NCBI GenBank assembly: GCA_036346275.1
Contig: CM070723.1
Location: forward strand, 4,836,001 to 4,900,000
Origin: Otatea glauca
Lineage: Eukaryota > Streptophyta > Magnoliopsida > Poales > Poaceae
Length of the DNA: 64,000 nucleotides
Direction of reading: 5' to 3'
Below are positions 46,471-58,408 of this stretch, piece after piece (within the stretch, counting starts at the first letter, position 1; each line of letters opens with the position of its first letter). The position numbers were made by a program, and so were the translations under genes. The notes beneath the pieces were generated by a model. The model saw only the letters and a list, made by a program, of their open reading frames with translations, had not been told where the DNA came from and did not search any database.

Positions 46471-48954
46471 AACAAGGAATATCTAGCTCTATCAGATCCA
46501 CAAATCTGATGGAACTAAAGCTACACAACCGTAATATCTCGGAATTCCGAAAGCTGCTCTCTGATTAGTTTCTTTGGGACTGGAAGTCGTCGCTTTACAC
46601 GCAGCTCTTGTCGGTGCACCTCGAGGGGTTTTGGCTTTTGATGACGCAGCTTTTGCGATTCTTGTCCTCCGATGATGCAGCTTGTTTATAGTTGCTATCA
46701 TAAATTCTGATAGTTAATTACTTTCCATTGGTAGGTCATGTACCTGCTTAAAAAGAAAAGTCTTCTCACTTGCAAAAACTATGGATATGCACCCTAACCT
46801 CTTAAGGCCTCGCTTGGAATAGCATGGATTTTTTTTTCTCGTGATTCATGTGAGAATTGAATTGTTTTATGTAAAGTTCCTATGTATTTTCTGTGCAATT
46901 TTTGCTTCCAAATGTAACCTTAGTTCGACCAAGCGGAAAATCTCGTATTTGAATCCAAGTCTTCTTATACTGAATGAATGATCGAAGAAAGAAACGAGAG
47001 CTACTGAGAGCCAATTTCATTGTTGATTTGCGGTGGCAACACACAATAATATCACCAATTTTGCGAGTGATATTTATACAAGAGTTTCTTTATCAAGCTT
47101 GCATAAATCTTGATCACCCTAATTCAGTGTGGTTTGGAAACGAATATTACTCTCGAAGAAGTTTCTGTAAGAAAATGCTCTGTTTCCTGTACTAAAATTA
47201 TTTTATTCCAAACAATCCTTAAAATTCATCAATGAATGACTCGTTGGTGATACAAACTACATGCAATAAAATATGACTGAAACGCATAGATTAATTGTAG
47301 CTTTTCATCCGAGTATTCAGGGTTTATCGAATCTACAGGAAACATATATAGTGATCAACTAGGGTTTACTAATGCTCCATCTAACTACTTACCAAGAAAC
47401 CATAAAATAGAATGAGATATGATCCAATCCACAGGTTCACTTATAATTTCCAACAAAAGATAGTTGCGTTCTAGAGTCCTTATTTAAAGTTGAGATCAAG
47501 CTATGATGCAAAGAAATCTAACTAATCTAGCCTCCTCAATTATTGATCTAGGGCAAAACTAATATAGGGTCTAGCCATTTTAAGCTGGCCCATGGGATAC
47601 TATCAGCTATCTACCCATCCACTTACGTTTAGACATAGGTATCATCAGATGCCATAGGAGCAATAATCAACACTAGACTTTGAATCAAACTAAAACCCTA
47701 AAATCACTTACAATCTAAATCGTCCACTAGCTATCCCTTTCACGCTTGTCCCCTGTCACAGGTCCATCGCCTTAATCACCACCAACAAGCAATCGGTCTA
47801 AATTATAAACTTACATGCAAGGATCAACTAAAATCTACCCTAATCACCACGATTAGAGAAAGACTAGCTGAAACAATTTATCACGTGAATAGATCGATGA
47901 TAAGAACATTGCAAGCAAAACAATCAAGGAAGAAGAATAGTAGATGCAACATAACTATGGATTCAACCAACAAATAATGGATACATCAACTTAGGGTTAC
48001 ATGTTACCTCTTATAAGTTGGCGACAAAGGCTCCTAGACCTTAGGTAATTAGTTGGCCTTCTAGTCGGTAATTATACAATCTAATTCCAATTAGAGGCTC
48101 TAATTTGCTAGAATTATAACTAGGCTAATCTAACCTAAGCAACTAGATTATGGAGTCTTTAGGAGTCAAAATTTCGGCAACATCTCAACGAAACTCTTGG
48201 CAATCTACGAATTCTGGATCTGCAAAACGAAGAGAGGGGATGCCCTTTTATAAGGGGCTCATGACCACCTGTGCACTGGTTGCGCTTGGCGTGTGTAGGC
48301 CGGGTCTTTTGCTTGCGTGGGCCAACGCTGGACTCTAACTCTAAAGTTCAGCGGTGGTTCAATGCTTCATAGGCTTCCATGTGTGTATGATGTGTAGGCC
48401 CTATCCGATTGAGGCGGTTTTTGTTTTCAAAGTTTGCATCGGTTTCCAACAATTGCAGAGAGTCTGGTTTCTTGACGCTCAAGTTGATGTTTTCTGGACG
48501 AACATGGCCTTGACGATAGAGAGTTCTTCGGATGAAAGTCGATGTAGAGAGGGGTGAGCGCAAGTGCGCTCTTTTCTCGCACCGACTGTATCTTAGGCTG
48601 CGACAGCCTACTCTTGCTCGACCCACAGCTCAATGGCTGGTCCTTCAATCCAAATGTGCCCCGCTGTATTATTTAGATATTTTTTGAAGTGTTTTTGATG
48701 ATTTCTGTATAGAATGTTCCAAAAATACAATCTTCGATTCCGAATAAAGCCAAGTGTTACTAATATGCATGTTTATCAAAATATAGAATAATATTGACTT
48801 ATAAGATATAACACAAAATGAGCGCTAACGCTCATCGAAAAGTAACATTATCACATTTGGCTAACTTTTGGTCCATACCCATTAGCCACAGGATGGTCCC
48901 GACTGTTAGGGAATACTACTTATATTAAAGATGGAAGCTTTTCGGCTAGGAGAG
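46471..48954. other. No gene seen
   Basis: About 2.5 kb of mostly AT-rich DNA. 47280-48150 is uniformly composed and could be the untranslated spacer of a decayed retrotransposon on the minus strand, but I see no LTR, primer site or domain to support that. Short open frames at 46974-47195 and 48150-48338 are not recognised. Confidence 0.35.
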
Positions 48955-49812
48955 TGTCGGCGTTTCGAGCACCGGCAAGTAAATTTGTAAGTCAAAGGAG
49001 CCACGTGTTCCTTGTCCCTGAATGTTTAGACTCGAGAGCCCAAGGTGTATACTGGTTCGGGCCGGATGTCCCTACTCCAGTTCGTTCGGTGGTGTTGTAT
49101 TGCCTTAGGTGCAGATGGCTGCACAACGTTTTACAAATGAGAGCAGAGAGTTTGAACACAAGAGTATTCGCAAAGGTCTAGCGAGAAGAGCAGATCTCTC
49201 CGGCGCCCCCCTCCTAGAGGCCCCTGCCTCCCTTTATATAACTGGAGGGGGCAGGTTACATGGAAAGTTGGGAGAGGGAAATTGCTTCGGTGATGGGTCG
49301 TCGTCCGGTTTGCCCACGCTGGGTCGGTAGTCCTGGTGGGTAGGGCAGTTGGCTGCTGCGTCGGGAAATGGTGCACCTGCCTTCTGTGAACTTGACGATG
49401 GTTGACGTTGCAGTGCGTAACGTTGGTACTGCCTCGGGAGGGAGCGTGCCTTCGTATTATGCGTGGTGGTTGATGGGGTGGGAGCTTGACTTCAGCAGAC
49501 CATTTATGCCATCTTGGGAAAGAGCCACCGCTCCGTACAACCACGCCGATTGTCCCGTCCGCGAGGCACGTGGCGTGGTGGCGGAGGCTTTGACACGTGG
49601 CCCTTGGCGGAGGTTGCCTTAATTTGGTCGGAGTCGGAGGATCCTGACCCGCCGCGGGGGTCGGGAGCCTTACTTGGTCGGGGACGCTAGTCCTGATCGG
49701 TCGGGGATGGGCGTCCTTTGTGGTCCCACGGGTCCTTTGGTCGATAATGGGCTTGAGGTAGCCTGCTCGTTATCCTGGGCCGTTGGGGTACCCCTGGTAT
49801 GAGTATTCGTCA
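48955..49812 (-). mobile_element. Second solo Gypsy LTR with perfect target duplication
   Basis: It starts tgtcggcgtttcgagcacc and ends gtattcgtca. Both flanks are gagag (48950-48954 and 49813-49817). It is the same LTR family as 17564-18559 but about 140 bp shorter, mostly in the middle. The minus-strand TATA box is the complement of tttatataa at about 49235. Confidence 0.93.
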
Positions 49813-49834
49813 GAGAGGCTTGCCACATCACCAA

Positions 49835-50060
49835 TCTTGCGGAGTGGCCCTTCGAAAGTTTCGAATTGCATTCAAGTCCTTCTACTTTTTTTGCAAAAAG
49901 GCCCTTCAAAAATTTTGAAATCACGATTAGGTCCCTCCAGAAATTTAAAAAAAGCATTCAAGTCCCGTCGTCTCTTTCGCAAAAGATCCCTTAGAAAATT
50001 TCGAAAATACGTTTAAATTCTCCGTTGCTGTTTTGCCACAAAAAAACTCATAGTTTCGGA
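49835..50060. repeat. Short degenerate tandem array
   Basis: About three units with the outline ggcccttc, aaaattttgaaatc, acgattaggtcc, then ttgcaaaa. In reverse complement this is the unit of the larger array at 44268-45065. Confidence 0.6.
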
Positions 50061-50235
50061 AAATCGCCCTCGGACGAGGTCGTACGCTTGTGTGGAGTAC
50101 CGTCATGCATACGTATCTAGTATATAAACATCCATAGGCTCTTCAACTTTTCTATGGATACGCGTATTGCCCTTCCTAAATTAACCTTCTTAGCCAAATC
50201 GCACAAAAACGAAAGGAAACTAGCGTGCCCTTGAT

Positions 50236-52656
50236 CAGACATGGCCAAACGGGCCGCCCCGATTAAAATCCGGCACGGCCCGTTTAGGCCCGGATATGTT
50301 ATCTTGTGCCCATGCTGCCACTGCAAAATGCTGAAGTCCTCCTCTTGCTTCTCTTGGTAGTTGACAGTGTCGCTGTTGAGATAGGCAGCTAGCTCCCTAC
50401 CACTTGATGTGTCCGCACTTGTCGTTGATGTAGTCGAACTCCTTGAGGAAGAGCCACTGCACCCATATCTTTCCCACGCGGTTTTCTTCTTACATTGTGG
50501 GTCTTTGGTGAGGTCACTGCATGCGAACTCTAGCAAACTTCCGATCGTACTTATCATAAACTTGAGATAAGTTAGCACGAACAGTTGAAAAATAACTGGA
50601 ATAATCAGTACCTACCGCATCACTTAGAAGTGAGAGAACATTACCGAATCCCCGAATTTTAGCTCTAGGATCTAAAATAAATGCAAATGCATATAACATA
50701 GGAATTTCTTGCCAATATTTTAAAATTTTAGTTTTCATAGCACAAACAACTTCACGCAAGACATTATCATTTTTGTGGCTCTTTAAGTGGGTAGCAATTT
50801 CTAAAATATGATGCACAATTAAAGGAGAGGTTGCGTAATAAACTCCAGATAAAGCAATAGTAGATTCAAAAAAAAGTTCTAAAAATGACAGCAAGTATTT
50901 AGTAATATATCAATGTTGCTCTGTGAGTACAGGCTGACCATCCCGTGTACGACAATGCGTGTTAATAAAAATAGAAAATGTGCTCTCATATGGTATTAGA
51001 TGCTTAAGCATCAAGTAAGTAGAGTTCCATCTAACAGGCATATCCGGACCAAACTTACGCGGACGCACATTCATTGCAATACAATAAGTCTTAAATGCTG
51101 CTACTCGTTGATTAGAATAATTTAAGTAAGATATTGCAGTGCGAAAAGGTTCAAGATACTGATCTAACCTCTTCAAACCAGATTTAACTATAAGGTTAAT
51201 AATATGGCAAGCACAACGCTGATGTAATAAGAAAGATTCAACATAATAATTGAAAAACGGAGTAAGAATGTTCATGGCAGAAGTATTTGCAGAAGCATTA
51301 TCTAATGTTATTGCAAAAATCTTATCACTAAGATCAAAATCTTCCACAACTTTTACAATACAATCAACAATATTTTCACCAGTATGTGCTACATCAATTA
51401 ATTTGAATCCTATAATTCTCTTTTCTAGTTGCCAATCCTCGTTTACATAATGAGCAACTACACTAAGGTAATCCTCTTTAGCTCTACCACTCCATATATC
51501 AGATGTCAAAGACACAGAAAAAGTATAGGTATTTAAATTTTCTTTTAGGTTATTGCGATAATTATTATAATATTTAATAAAATCTCTAGTTGTTGTCTGT
51601 CTAGAAACTGCAGAAAACCTAGGATTATGAGCGGTCCTAATATAGTTTTCAAACACAGCTGACTCACCAAAGTTTAAAGGAAGATCTTGAGAAGCGATTA
51701 AACGATAAAGAGATTCACGAGCTACCTCAGGATTGTAGTCCCGATTCGCATCTGCATCGGGGTTGTTACTGCAATGCACTGTCTCAAAGCCATTCACGCT
51801 TTTTCTACAATCGCATGCCTCTTCAAGTGCCCGTTCCACCTGAAGATTTCATAGTTAATTTATGCTTGCAATATTTACAAATAGCATACCTAATTTGGAC
51901 GTCGTTTGATGCCTCAAAAATCTGGTCGAAATCTTCCCAGACTCCCGATGTACTGCGTCTTGTTCTTTTCGTCCCGGTGTTTGCTGACGCAGTAGCACTT
52001 GTAGAGCATGAAGATGGCACAACTCCTGCAGCTTCTTGGGCATATGATGCAAGAAGCTCCTCGGGTGAAATACCGAAATCAGAAGCTGGGAACGACGGAA
52101 AATCCCCGGGCTTCATAAAGCAAACTACAAGAAATAACAACGCTATTAATACTAAAATATGATTTAAAATACTAACAAAATGAAAAAATAATTCGCAATT
52201 ATCACCTTGATTTCTTGACAAAAGCCGAAAGCCGAATTCCGAATTTATGGATTTTTGACAAAACTATTTTTAATTTTGCCAAATTACCACTAAGAGCAAA
52301 AAAATTTCCACAAGAGAATGATTAGAAGAGAATGCAAGATTGCTGGTGTGGAAATGGGGAGGAGGCAGCCACCTATTTATAGGAAAAAATTCAGGATTTT
52401 TTTGAATTTTTTCGAATTTTTTAAGTTTACAACAGCTATAAACGACTATTTTTTTAAACGGGCCTAAACGGGCCATGCCCGTGCCGGACCCGGCCATAAA
52501 CGGGTTGTGCCGTGTCGGCTCGCCGTGCCGCACCTCTGACCCAAGCACAGCCCGCTCGGTTGGGTCGTGCCGACGACCCGTTTAGCTTTGAGTCGTGCCG
52601 TGTCTAGGTCAGACCCACAATCGCGTGCCGTGTGCCGGCCCGTTTGGCCACCACTA
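50236..52656 (-). mobile_element. Complete hAT transposon with 8-bp target duplication
   Basis: The left end reads cagacatggccaaacgggcc and the right end, reverse-complemented, tagtggtggccaaacgggcc; 14 bases (ggccaaacgggccg) are identical. The same 8-mer, cccttgat, flanks both ends (50228-50235 and 52657-52664). Subterminal regions are rich in cggcacggcccg-type motifs. The element is 2,421 bp and encodes a mutated transposase on the minus strand. Confidence 0.95.
50240..52116 (-). pseudogene. hAT transposase (BED finger, RNase-H-like core, hATC)
   Basis: The transposase would cut and paste the surrounding element. The likely start is the ATG at 52116 (MKPGDFPSFPASDFG). A BED zinc finger follows (CKYCKHKLTMKSSGGTGT), then the catalytic region (FSVSLTSDIWSGRAKEDY, ITLDNASANTSAM, CACHIINLIVKSGL, PVRWNSTYLML), FAFILDPRAK, and the C-terminal dimerisation part (ELAAYLNSDTVNY, FSILQW, HKITYP). 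It is broken: the BED finger loses frame near 51825-51840, a TGA stops the frame at 50910-50912, and the dimerisation part lies in another frame from about 50578. It cannot act on its own, although a related active transposase could still mobilise the ends. Confidence 0.9.
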
Positions 52657-52844
52657 CCCTTGATCATCAACTTCTCTCCACTTGGCAGAAAACGTGTACA
52701 AAAAGTTTTAAATCCAGAAGAATAATAACGTCCTCGCGAGTCCACCTCGACGTCGCCGCCGTCGTCGCCGCAACTATAAAAAAACCTCCACGACCCACCC
52801 GAACCCCCAACACCTCTCCGCCGGCGAAACCCTAGGCGGCGGTG

Positions 52845-55800
52845 ATGGGGGAGTACGCGGCGGCGAAGACGTCAGTGTGGTGGGACATCGAGAACTGCAT
52901 GGTCCCACGCAGCTGCGACCCCCACCTCATCGCCCAGAACATGAGCTCCGCCCTCGCCGCCGCCGGCTATACTGGCCCCATCTCCATCTCCGCCTACGGA
53001 GACACCGGACGCATCGCCCACCAAGCCCAGCAAGCCCTCTCCAGCACCGGCATCTCTCTCAACCACGTCCCCGCTGGTACGATAACCCCCCCGCCGCTGC
53101 TCCCTAATTACTCGTGGCGAGGTGATCCGGTGGCCTCTCGCCAATGCATGTGGATTGCGTCGTTTCGATGGTTTCTGGACGACCGGATTGCCGCGCTCTT
53201 CGCAGAAGATGGTTCCGTTTGTGTAGCTTTGGTGGATCTGTTGTAATACTTGAGGATAATAGTGGAATCTTAGGGTTTGGAAGTTTCCTTGTTTTTGGGG
53301 GTGTGCTCCATCTGTTGGATCTTAGGCTTGTGGACTATGCTGGCTTTGACGGGGTAGTCGTTGTGTTTGATGGTATGGGTTAGTAAAGGGATCGATTAGG
53401 GTTTGGGATGTTGGACGTTTTGGTTTGTTCGATGGGGTTCTACAAATTGGTGTTTTTTTTCATTGGATGATGGGGCGAGATGATATTTGGCGTCTTCGAG
53501 TTCAATCTTGGATTTCACTGAGTTTGATTGGTACTGTTCTTATCTGGACCGTCTCGCTGTTATGACTTATGATTGTGATTATGTTTGCGTGATATGATTA
53601 AGAAAGTTTTATTGGTCGTGTTTCTTTTGAGTTTTGACTTCGTGTAGTAAACTAGGTTGATTGTTCTCAAGGTGCAGTATTTTGAAATGGTTTGGAATAC
53701 TTGCTATATTAGCTTAAGGAAAAAAAAAACTAAAAATAGAAAAAGGAGAATGTATAGTTTTTTCTGGATTATTGTGTTGACCCTTGAATGTTTTCAATGC
53801 TCATGTGGACTTAAATGGTAAAGCTTCTGTTGCAGGTTTTGTGGAGTTTTTTTTAGCTTCTGCACATCTCAAAATCCATATCTGTTCCACGAGAAAAATT
53901 TTAAGTGCTATAGGTATACCCTTGTTTTTGTTTTGAACTTTGGATCACATAAGAATGGGGAGAAATCCATCACAATAACTATTTGGTGGTATTGTGATAT
54001 TGTCCAGTTTGGGAGTATCATTTGCAGGGTTTAAGTTATTTTGTTCGAGTTACTTAGAGTTGCAGGGTTTAAGTTATTTTGTTTGAGTTACTTAGAGAAT
54101 ATGTGGCTAGTTATTACTCCTGCCAATCCAAAAAAAAATGTCGCTTTTGTATATGTACAAGACAAACTTTGACATGTTATTCTTCTGGCAGTTCGCCATG
54201 AGACATGGCACAGCTATGTGCTGATCGTCTTGTATTTCCAACCCATGTTTCTTACTACATGTCTTGCGTAGTTAGTTACATATCAGAAGCTTGGTACATT
54301 TAAGCACATATTCTCATGTTTTTTTATTTTGTTTCCTAACAATTGGCAGGCATTAAAGATGCAAGTGATAAGAAGATCTTAGTTGACATGCTATTCTGGG
54401 CTATCGACAACCCTCCGCCAGCAAATTATTTGCTAATCTCCGGAGATCGGGATTTCTCTAATGCCCTTCATAAGCTTGTGATGAGGCGATACAATATTCT
54501 ATTAGCACAACCTCCAAATGTATCTCAAGCACTTACTGCTGCAGCAAAGAATGTTTGGCTTTGGAAAAGCCTTGCGGCTGGAGAACCACCATTAGCAGAA
54601 TCACCATACATAAGCAGCGCATTAAATGGCAATATGGATGATGTGGATACAGTGAAGAACATAGTTTCAGATTCTCCGGACACAACTCCACATACCAACC
54701 CTCAAATACAGAATAGTTTCCAGTTTGATCATCAAAAGGGAGGTAATGGAAAGGCAGATAAGCAATATAAAGTGAAGCAACCTCGAAAAAACCAGACAGA
54801 CAATGTATATAAACCAGCAAGCAATGAAGAAAATTCAGTTGATGGAGTTGCCGACAGTTCTAAAGGAAGCACTGCTAACCAGCCATGTCAGTCTTCTGTG
54901 CTGTCATCAACTTCATCATCAAGTTCTGAATCGCAGGATGGGGCAAAGGTGAACAAGTTAAGCACACCAAAAGTCCTGCCCTTTTCCCTGCCTAAAAAGC
55001 CTGCAAAATCTGCTCATTCCCATCAAAAGTGTGCTCCTCACGACTATTTCAATAGTAAGAAGCCTGGTGCTGTGTCAACCGAGTCTGCACCGAAAAATAG
55101 TGCTCCTGATTTTGGCGTTGGTAGTGGCCATTATCATCCAAAACACCAGAAACCCCAATCCTCTCAGCCGCCAAGACCCCAAAATCCAGTGACTCGTCCT
55201 CAAAATGGATCTGGCAATTTTCATGCATCAAATTCACATAGAAGCGACTCGTGTCCACCACCAGCTGGGCATAATGGCATTCTTACTGCACCATTGCAAT
55301 CTTGGCCAAGTGGCCCTCCCTATCATGGCCCGCCAATTAATTATGCTGGTACGAGTCGGATGAATATTTCTGGATACCCTAGAGGAATTCATGACAACCA
55401 AGGTTTGAACATGAACTACCATCCAAACCATTCTGGTGCTCCTCATAATGTTCAACCTGCTTACAATGATTATAGTTTCAGACCTCCAACTCCACCTAAT
55501 ATGTCCAGCAATATGCAAAATACTGGACAATGGGGAGTCAACCCAGGATGTCCACAGTCATCTTCTGACTCTCAAGGTCTTATAAGAAATATCTTAGGTG
55601 CTTTGGAAGTATTGAAGACTGAGAAGATTCCACCAACAGAACAGAATATATCAGACTGTATACGTTATGGAGATGCTAATCTACCAAATTTTGATGTTAA
55701 GCAGGCCCTTGAACTTGCCATTCAGCATCAAGCCATTGTCATTAAAAAGTTAGCGCCTATGTCATTCTTTCTGCGGAAAAATGAAAATATCTGGAAATGC

Positions 55801-56172
55801 GTGAATATAATGGATACAAATGCAAAATACCCAAATGAAACTTTAGATGCTGTTCATAGGTTCGTATCTTCTGCCCCTGGCTGTTCTGCGATAAAGAGTT
55901 CTCAATCCAGGTGAGGCCCAATACCAGGCAATTTGTGTTAACTATTTCTGTATTTTCTTTTAATTCATTTTTTTTTCGTTTCTAGGTATCAAGCTGCAAC
56001 TCTCTTAAAGAAAACATGCTTGAATCGCCTTTCCCTTGGTGAAGTTCTTCAGATTTCGTATATGATAACTGAGAAAAAAAAGTGGTTTGTGCCCCACTCT
56101 TTGGGTTGGCAGCCGTTGGCATTCAACATAATAGCAGTTGATGCTACTAAAGATGCTGGCGGAAAAGCTTAG
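52845..56172 (+). CDS. NYN-domain putative RNase with LOTUS (OST-HTH) domain
   Basis: This is a predicted RNA-cleaving protein of the NYN/limkain-b1-like type with a C-terminal LOTUS RNA-binding winged helix. Three exons, 52845-53076, 54350-55910 and 55986-56172, join by GT-AG introns to 659 residues. The ATG at 52845 is preceded by ggcggtg. The NYN domain spans about 8-150 with the expected acidic residues: Asp14 (WWDIENC), Asp90 (DKKILVDMLF), Asp110 and Asp112 (LISGDRDF). About 150-480 is low complexity, rich in Ser, Pro, Asn, Gln and His. The LOTUS domain is at about 487-560 (LIRNILGALEVLKTEKIPPT, FFLRKNENIWKCV). Exon 3 encodes a conserved-looking tail (YQAATLLKKTCLNRLSLGE). Related plant genes are annotated as putative endonuclease or glycosyl hydrolase. 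The promoter space is very short: a hAT element ends 188 bp upstream. The precise role is unknown. Confidence 0.92.
54023..54097 (+). repeat. 38-bp tandem duplication in intron 1
   Basis: tgcagggtttaagttatttt and the following bases are present twice (54023-54060 and 54061-54097) with one substitution, in intron 1 of the NYN gene. Confidence 0.85.
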
Positions 56173-56518
56173 CCTTGTTTAATTTGTCTGCTCATATCAT
56201 ATGGACAATTTGAGGCTCTGGTGGTTAGTACAAACTGCTTCTTCAATGGCTATGCTCTGGTGAAGTTATCTAGTATGGTGGCTCATCTACATTTCGCTAA
56301 GAATTTCTTCTAAAAAATGATATAATAAGTAGTTTAAACTTAGCATGTCTTAGTGGGGAATCAAGCTGTCATTATGCTCTACTGGTTTTGTTCCTAGTAC
56401 TCCAACGGGAGCAGCTCAGGTTGTGGTTGCTGTTACGAGAATGGTACTTTGGTTGGCAAGTTGATTCTGCCATTGACAACATAAAGGGATACTGGAGGAC
56501 TTCGTTTTTTTTGTTCAG
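56173..56518 (+). other. 3' region of the NYN gene
   Basis: Probable 3' untranslated sequence. It leads into the possible extra exon that starts at 56519. Confidence 0.4.
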
Positions 56519-56754
56519 GCATTATAACAGTGCCTGGCATTGGAGGTTATGATCTGCTCGCATTTTACCCAGTTGGCCGAAAAGGCATACTCGAAATACC
56601 AGGAGTTGATTTCGAGGAAATCTGCCAAGTGGCAACAGAAACTGCTGCTATTAAGCTGTTCAATGAAGTACAGACATTGAAGCCCCTTTGTTTGCGATAC
56701 TCACCTACACACATGGATGAATGGCTGAATCGTGTGACGTTCAGTGGCTCTTAG
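56519..56754 (+). other. Possible alternative last exon or orphan exon
   Basis: A pyrimidine tract ttttttttgttcag ends at 56518. The next 236 bases are open to a stop at 56754, reading TVPGIGGYDLLAFYPVGRKG, ILEIPGVDFEEICQVAT and HMDEWLNRVTF. Codon use looks coding. The acceptor phase matches that of exon 2 of the NYN gene, so a skipped or alternative 3' structure is conceivable; equally it may be the remnant of another gene. I do not recognise the protein. Confidence 0.4.
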
Positions 56755-57508
56755 TGGTTGTTTAATTGATGTTTTCTACGACTGGGAGTTGATTTAAAAC
56801 TACTTTTGCTATGGCTTTCTGGCACATGGCGATAGAGTCTGAAATGCATTCGAACTGCATTCAGAATAGTTACCTTGCCATCGTGCCAAGCTTGCCGTCG
56901 AACTTGTTATGCTGTGTGTGGATATTGCCATTCTGGTTTGGTGCTTGCCTTGGATGCAAGGTTTCCTTTTGTTGTGGCTTCCTCTGTTGAGGAAGATTGG
57001 GAATCAGTAGTGCTTTTCGGTACCGTTCACTTCTCACCTAGATTGTGGGATGTCTTGTAATGCTGACAGTAGTTACAGTATTGTATTACTTGTAAATCTC
57101 TTTAATTCTATTTGCTATTTCGCTTTGATTGTGATTAGTGACATGCATCACGTGTGATAATTGGCACTCTGTGCACACGTAGAGAGTGAGTTCTTACGAC
57201 GTTGCTGACCTCTTGTTAATCAGCTGCATATGTAGATCAGGATGTGCAACAATTCTATGCGCTGTGTTTAGTCATATGCGAATGCGACGAAGCTATGACT
57301 GCCGCATCCCATGCTCATGAAGGTGGTACCGAACAGTTTTTGAGAACCAACAATTTACAGACGTGTAATTGGGTAGACGTGTGTTTAGTATGCTGACAGG
57401 TTTTGACATTAGTCTTAGATGAGACCACGACCTTTCATTACAAGGTGGTAGGTCACAGTTCCTTCAATGATTACACGGAACAGGATCTGGTGCAATCCTG
57501 CGAGTATT
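56755..57508. other. No gene seen
   Basis: Sequence downstream of the NYN gene, with no repeat or domain that I can identify. The 61-codon open frame at 56875-57060 is not supported by anything else. Confidence 0.4.
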
Positions 57509-57683
57509 GCAATTTAAGCAGTCTCTGCGGAACCGTCCGATCAAAAATAGGTGCCTCGGATCGGCTAAAAGTATTGCCTATTTTGTTACCGTACACAAAC
57601 ACTGTTAGACACTGTTCATCTCGATTTCAACCGTCCGATACTTCGATCAGAAGGTCCACGTCTGTGGAGACTGCTTAAGTTGC
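57509..57683. mobile_element. MITE with 17-bp terminal inverted repeats
   Basis: gcaatttaagcagtctc (57509-57525) pairs with gagactgcttaagttgc (57667-57683), one mismatch. The interior shares accgtccgatcaaaaat and the cactgtt block with 35438-35632. Confidence 0.75.
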
Positions 57684-58408
57684 AGTCCCTACAAGGATTA
57701 CACCGGATCTCAATTCTAATTATACCACCTGAGTTGCTACTGCGGACCTCGACAAAAGTATCATGCCTTGTAGTGGACCAATCGACGCCAGTAAGCATCA
57801 ACCAAGAACAATGGCACTGTTTTATGTAAACCTTGCTTGTAAGTTGTAACAAGGTGTTCATAAAGGCGCTCAGGAAGCAAATATATGAACCGATCTTATG
57901 TTTGGTCAATTAACATTACGTGAAAGACATTCAAAAGAAAAGTATATCAGTGAAGGTACAATCAGCAAGAAACTCCTGCCTTAGCACAGGCAGAGAACAA
58001 TAACACCATGTCATTTGCATTCACTGAAATCACAAATATCGACTAGTGCTTTTATTCAGCGCGTAATTTCTTCACCTGTACAATGTACACGGAACTCTTC
58101 TCACATGTGAATATGGACAGACAACAATGGCCTTCCGCTGTGGAAGAAAAGGGTTCTGAGAAGAACAGAAGTCCTTTTGCCGCTGGTATGCTCTTCGTAA
58201 AACCAAAATGAATTCCTCAATCGGTTATAAGAATCAATGTAGAACAAAGAAAACAGAACGGAAAAGCCGAAGTGTAGGGTACCTTGAAGCGCTGAAGGCA
58301 CCAAAGGAAACTGCTGCAAAGATTATGAGTAGAAAGGGAGCTTTTACCAATGTCTTGTTTGATCTTCCATACCCCGTCAGAACACCAGACCTCATTACAT
58401 GTACTACA
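57684..58408 (-). other. Possible 3' end of a truncated minus-strand gene
   Basis: Read on the minus strand, an AATAAA polyadenylation signal (complement at about 58051-58056) follows short open frames at 58101-58320. The proposed Copia LTR abuts this segment at 58409. I recognise no domain, so the gene identity and even its existence are uncertain. Confidence 0.25.
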
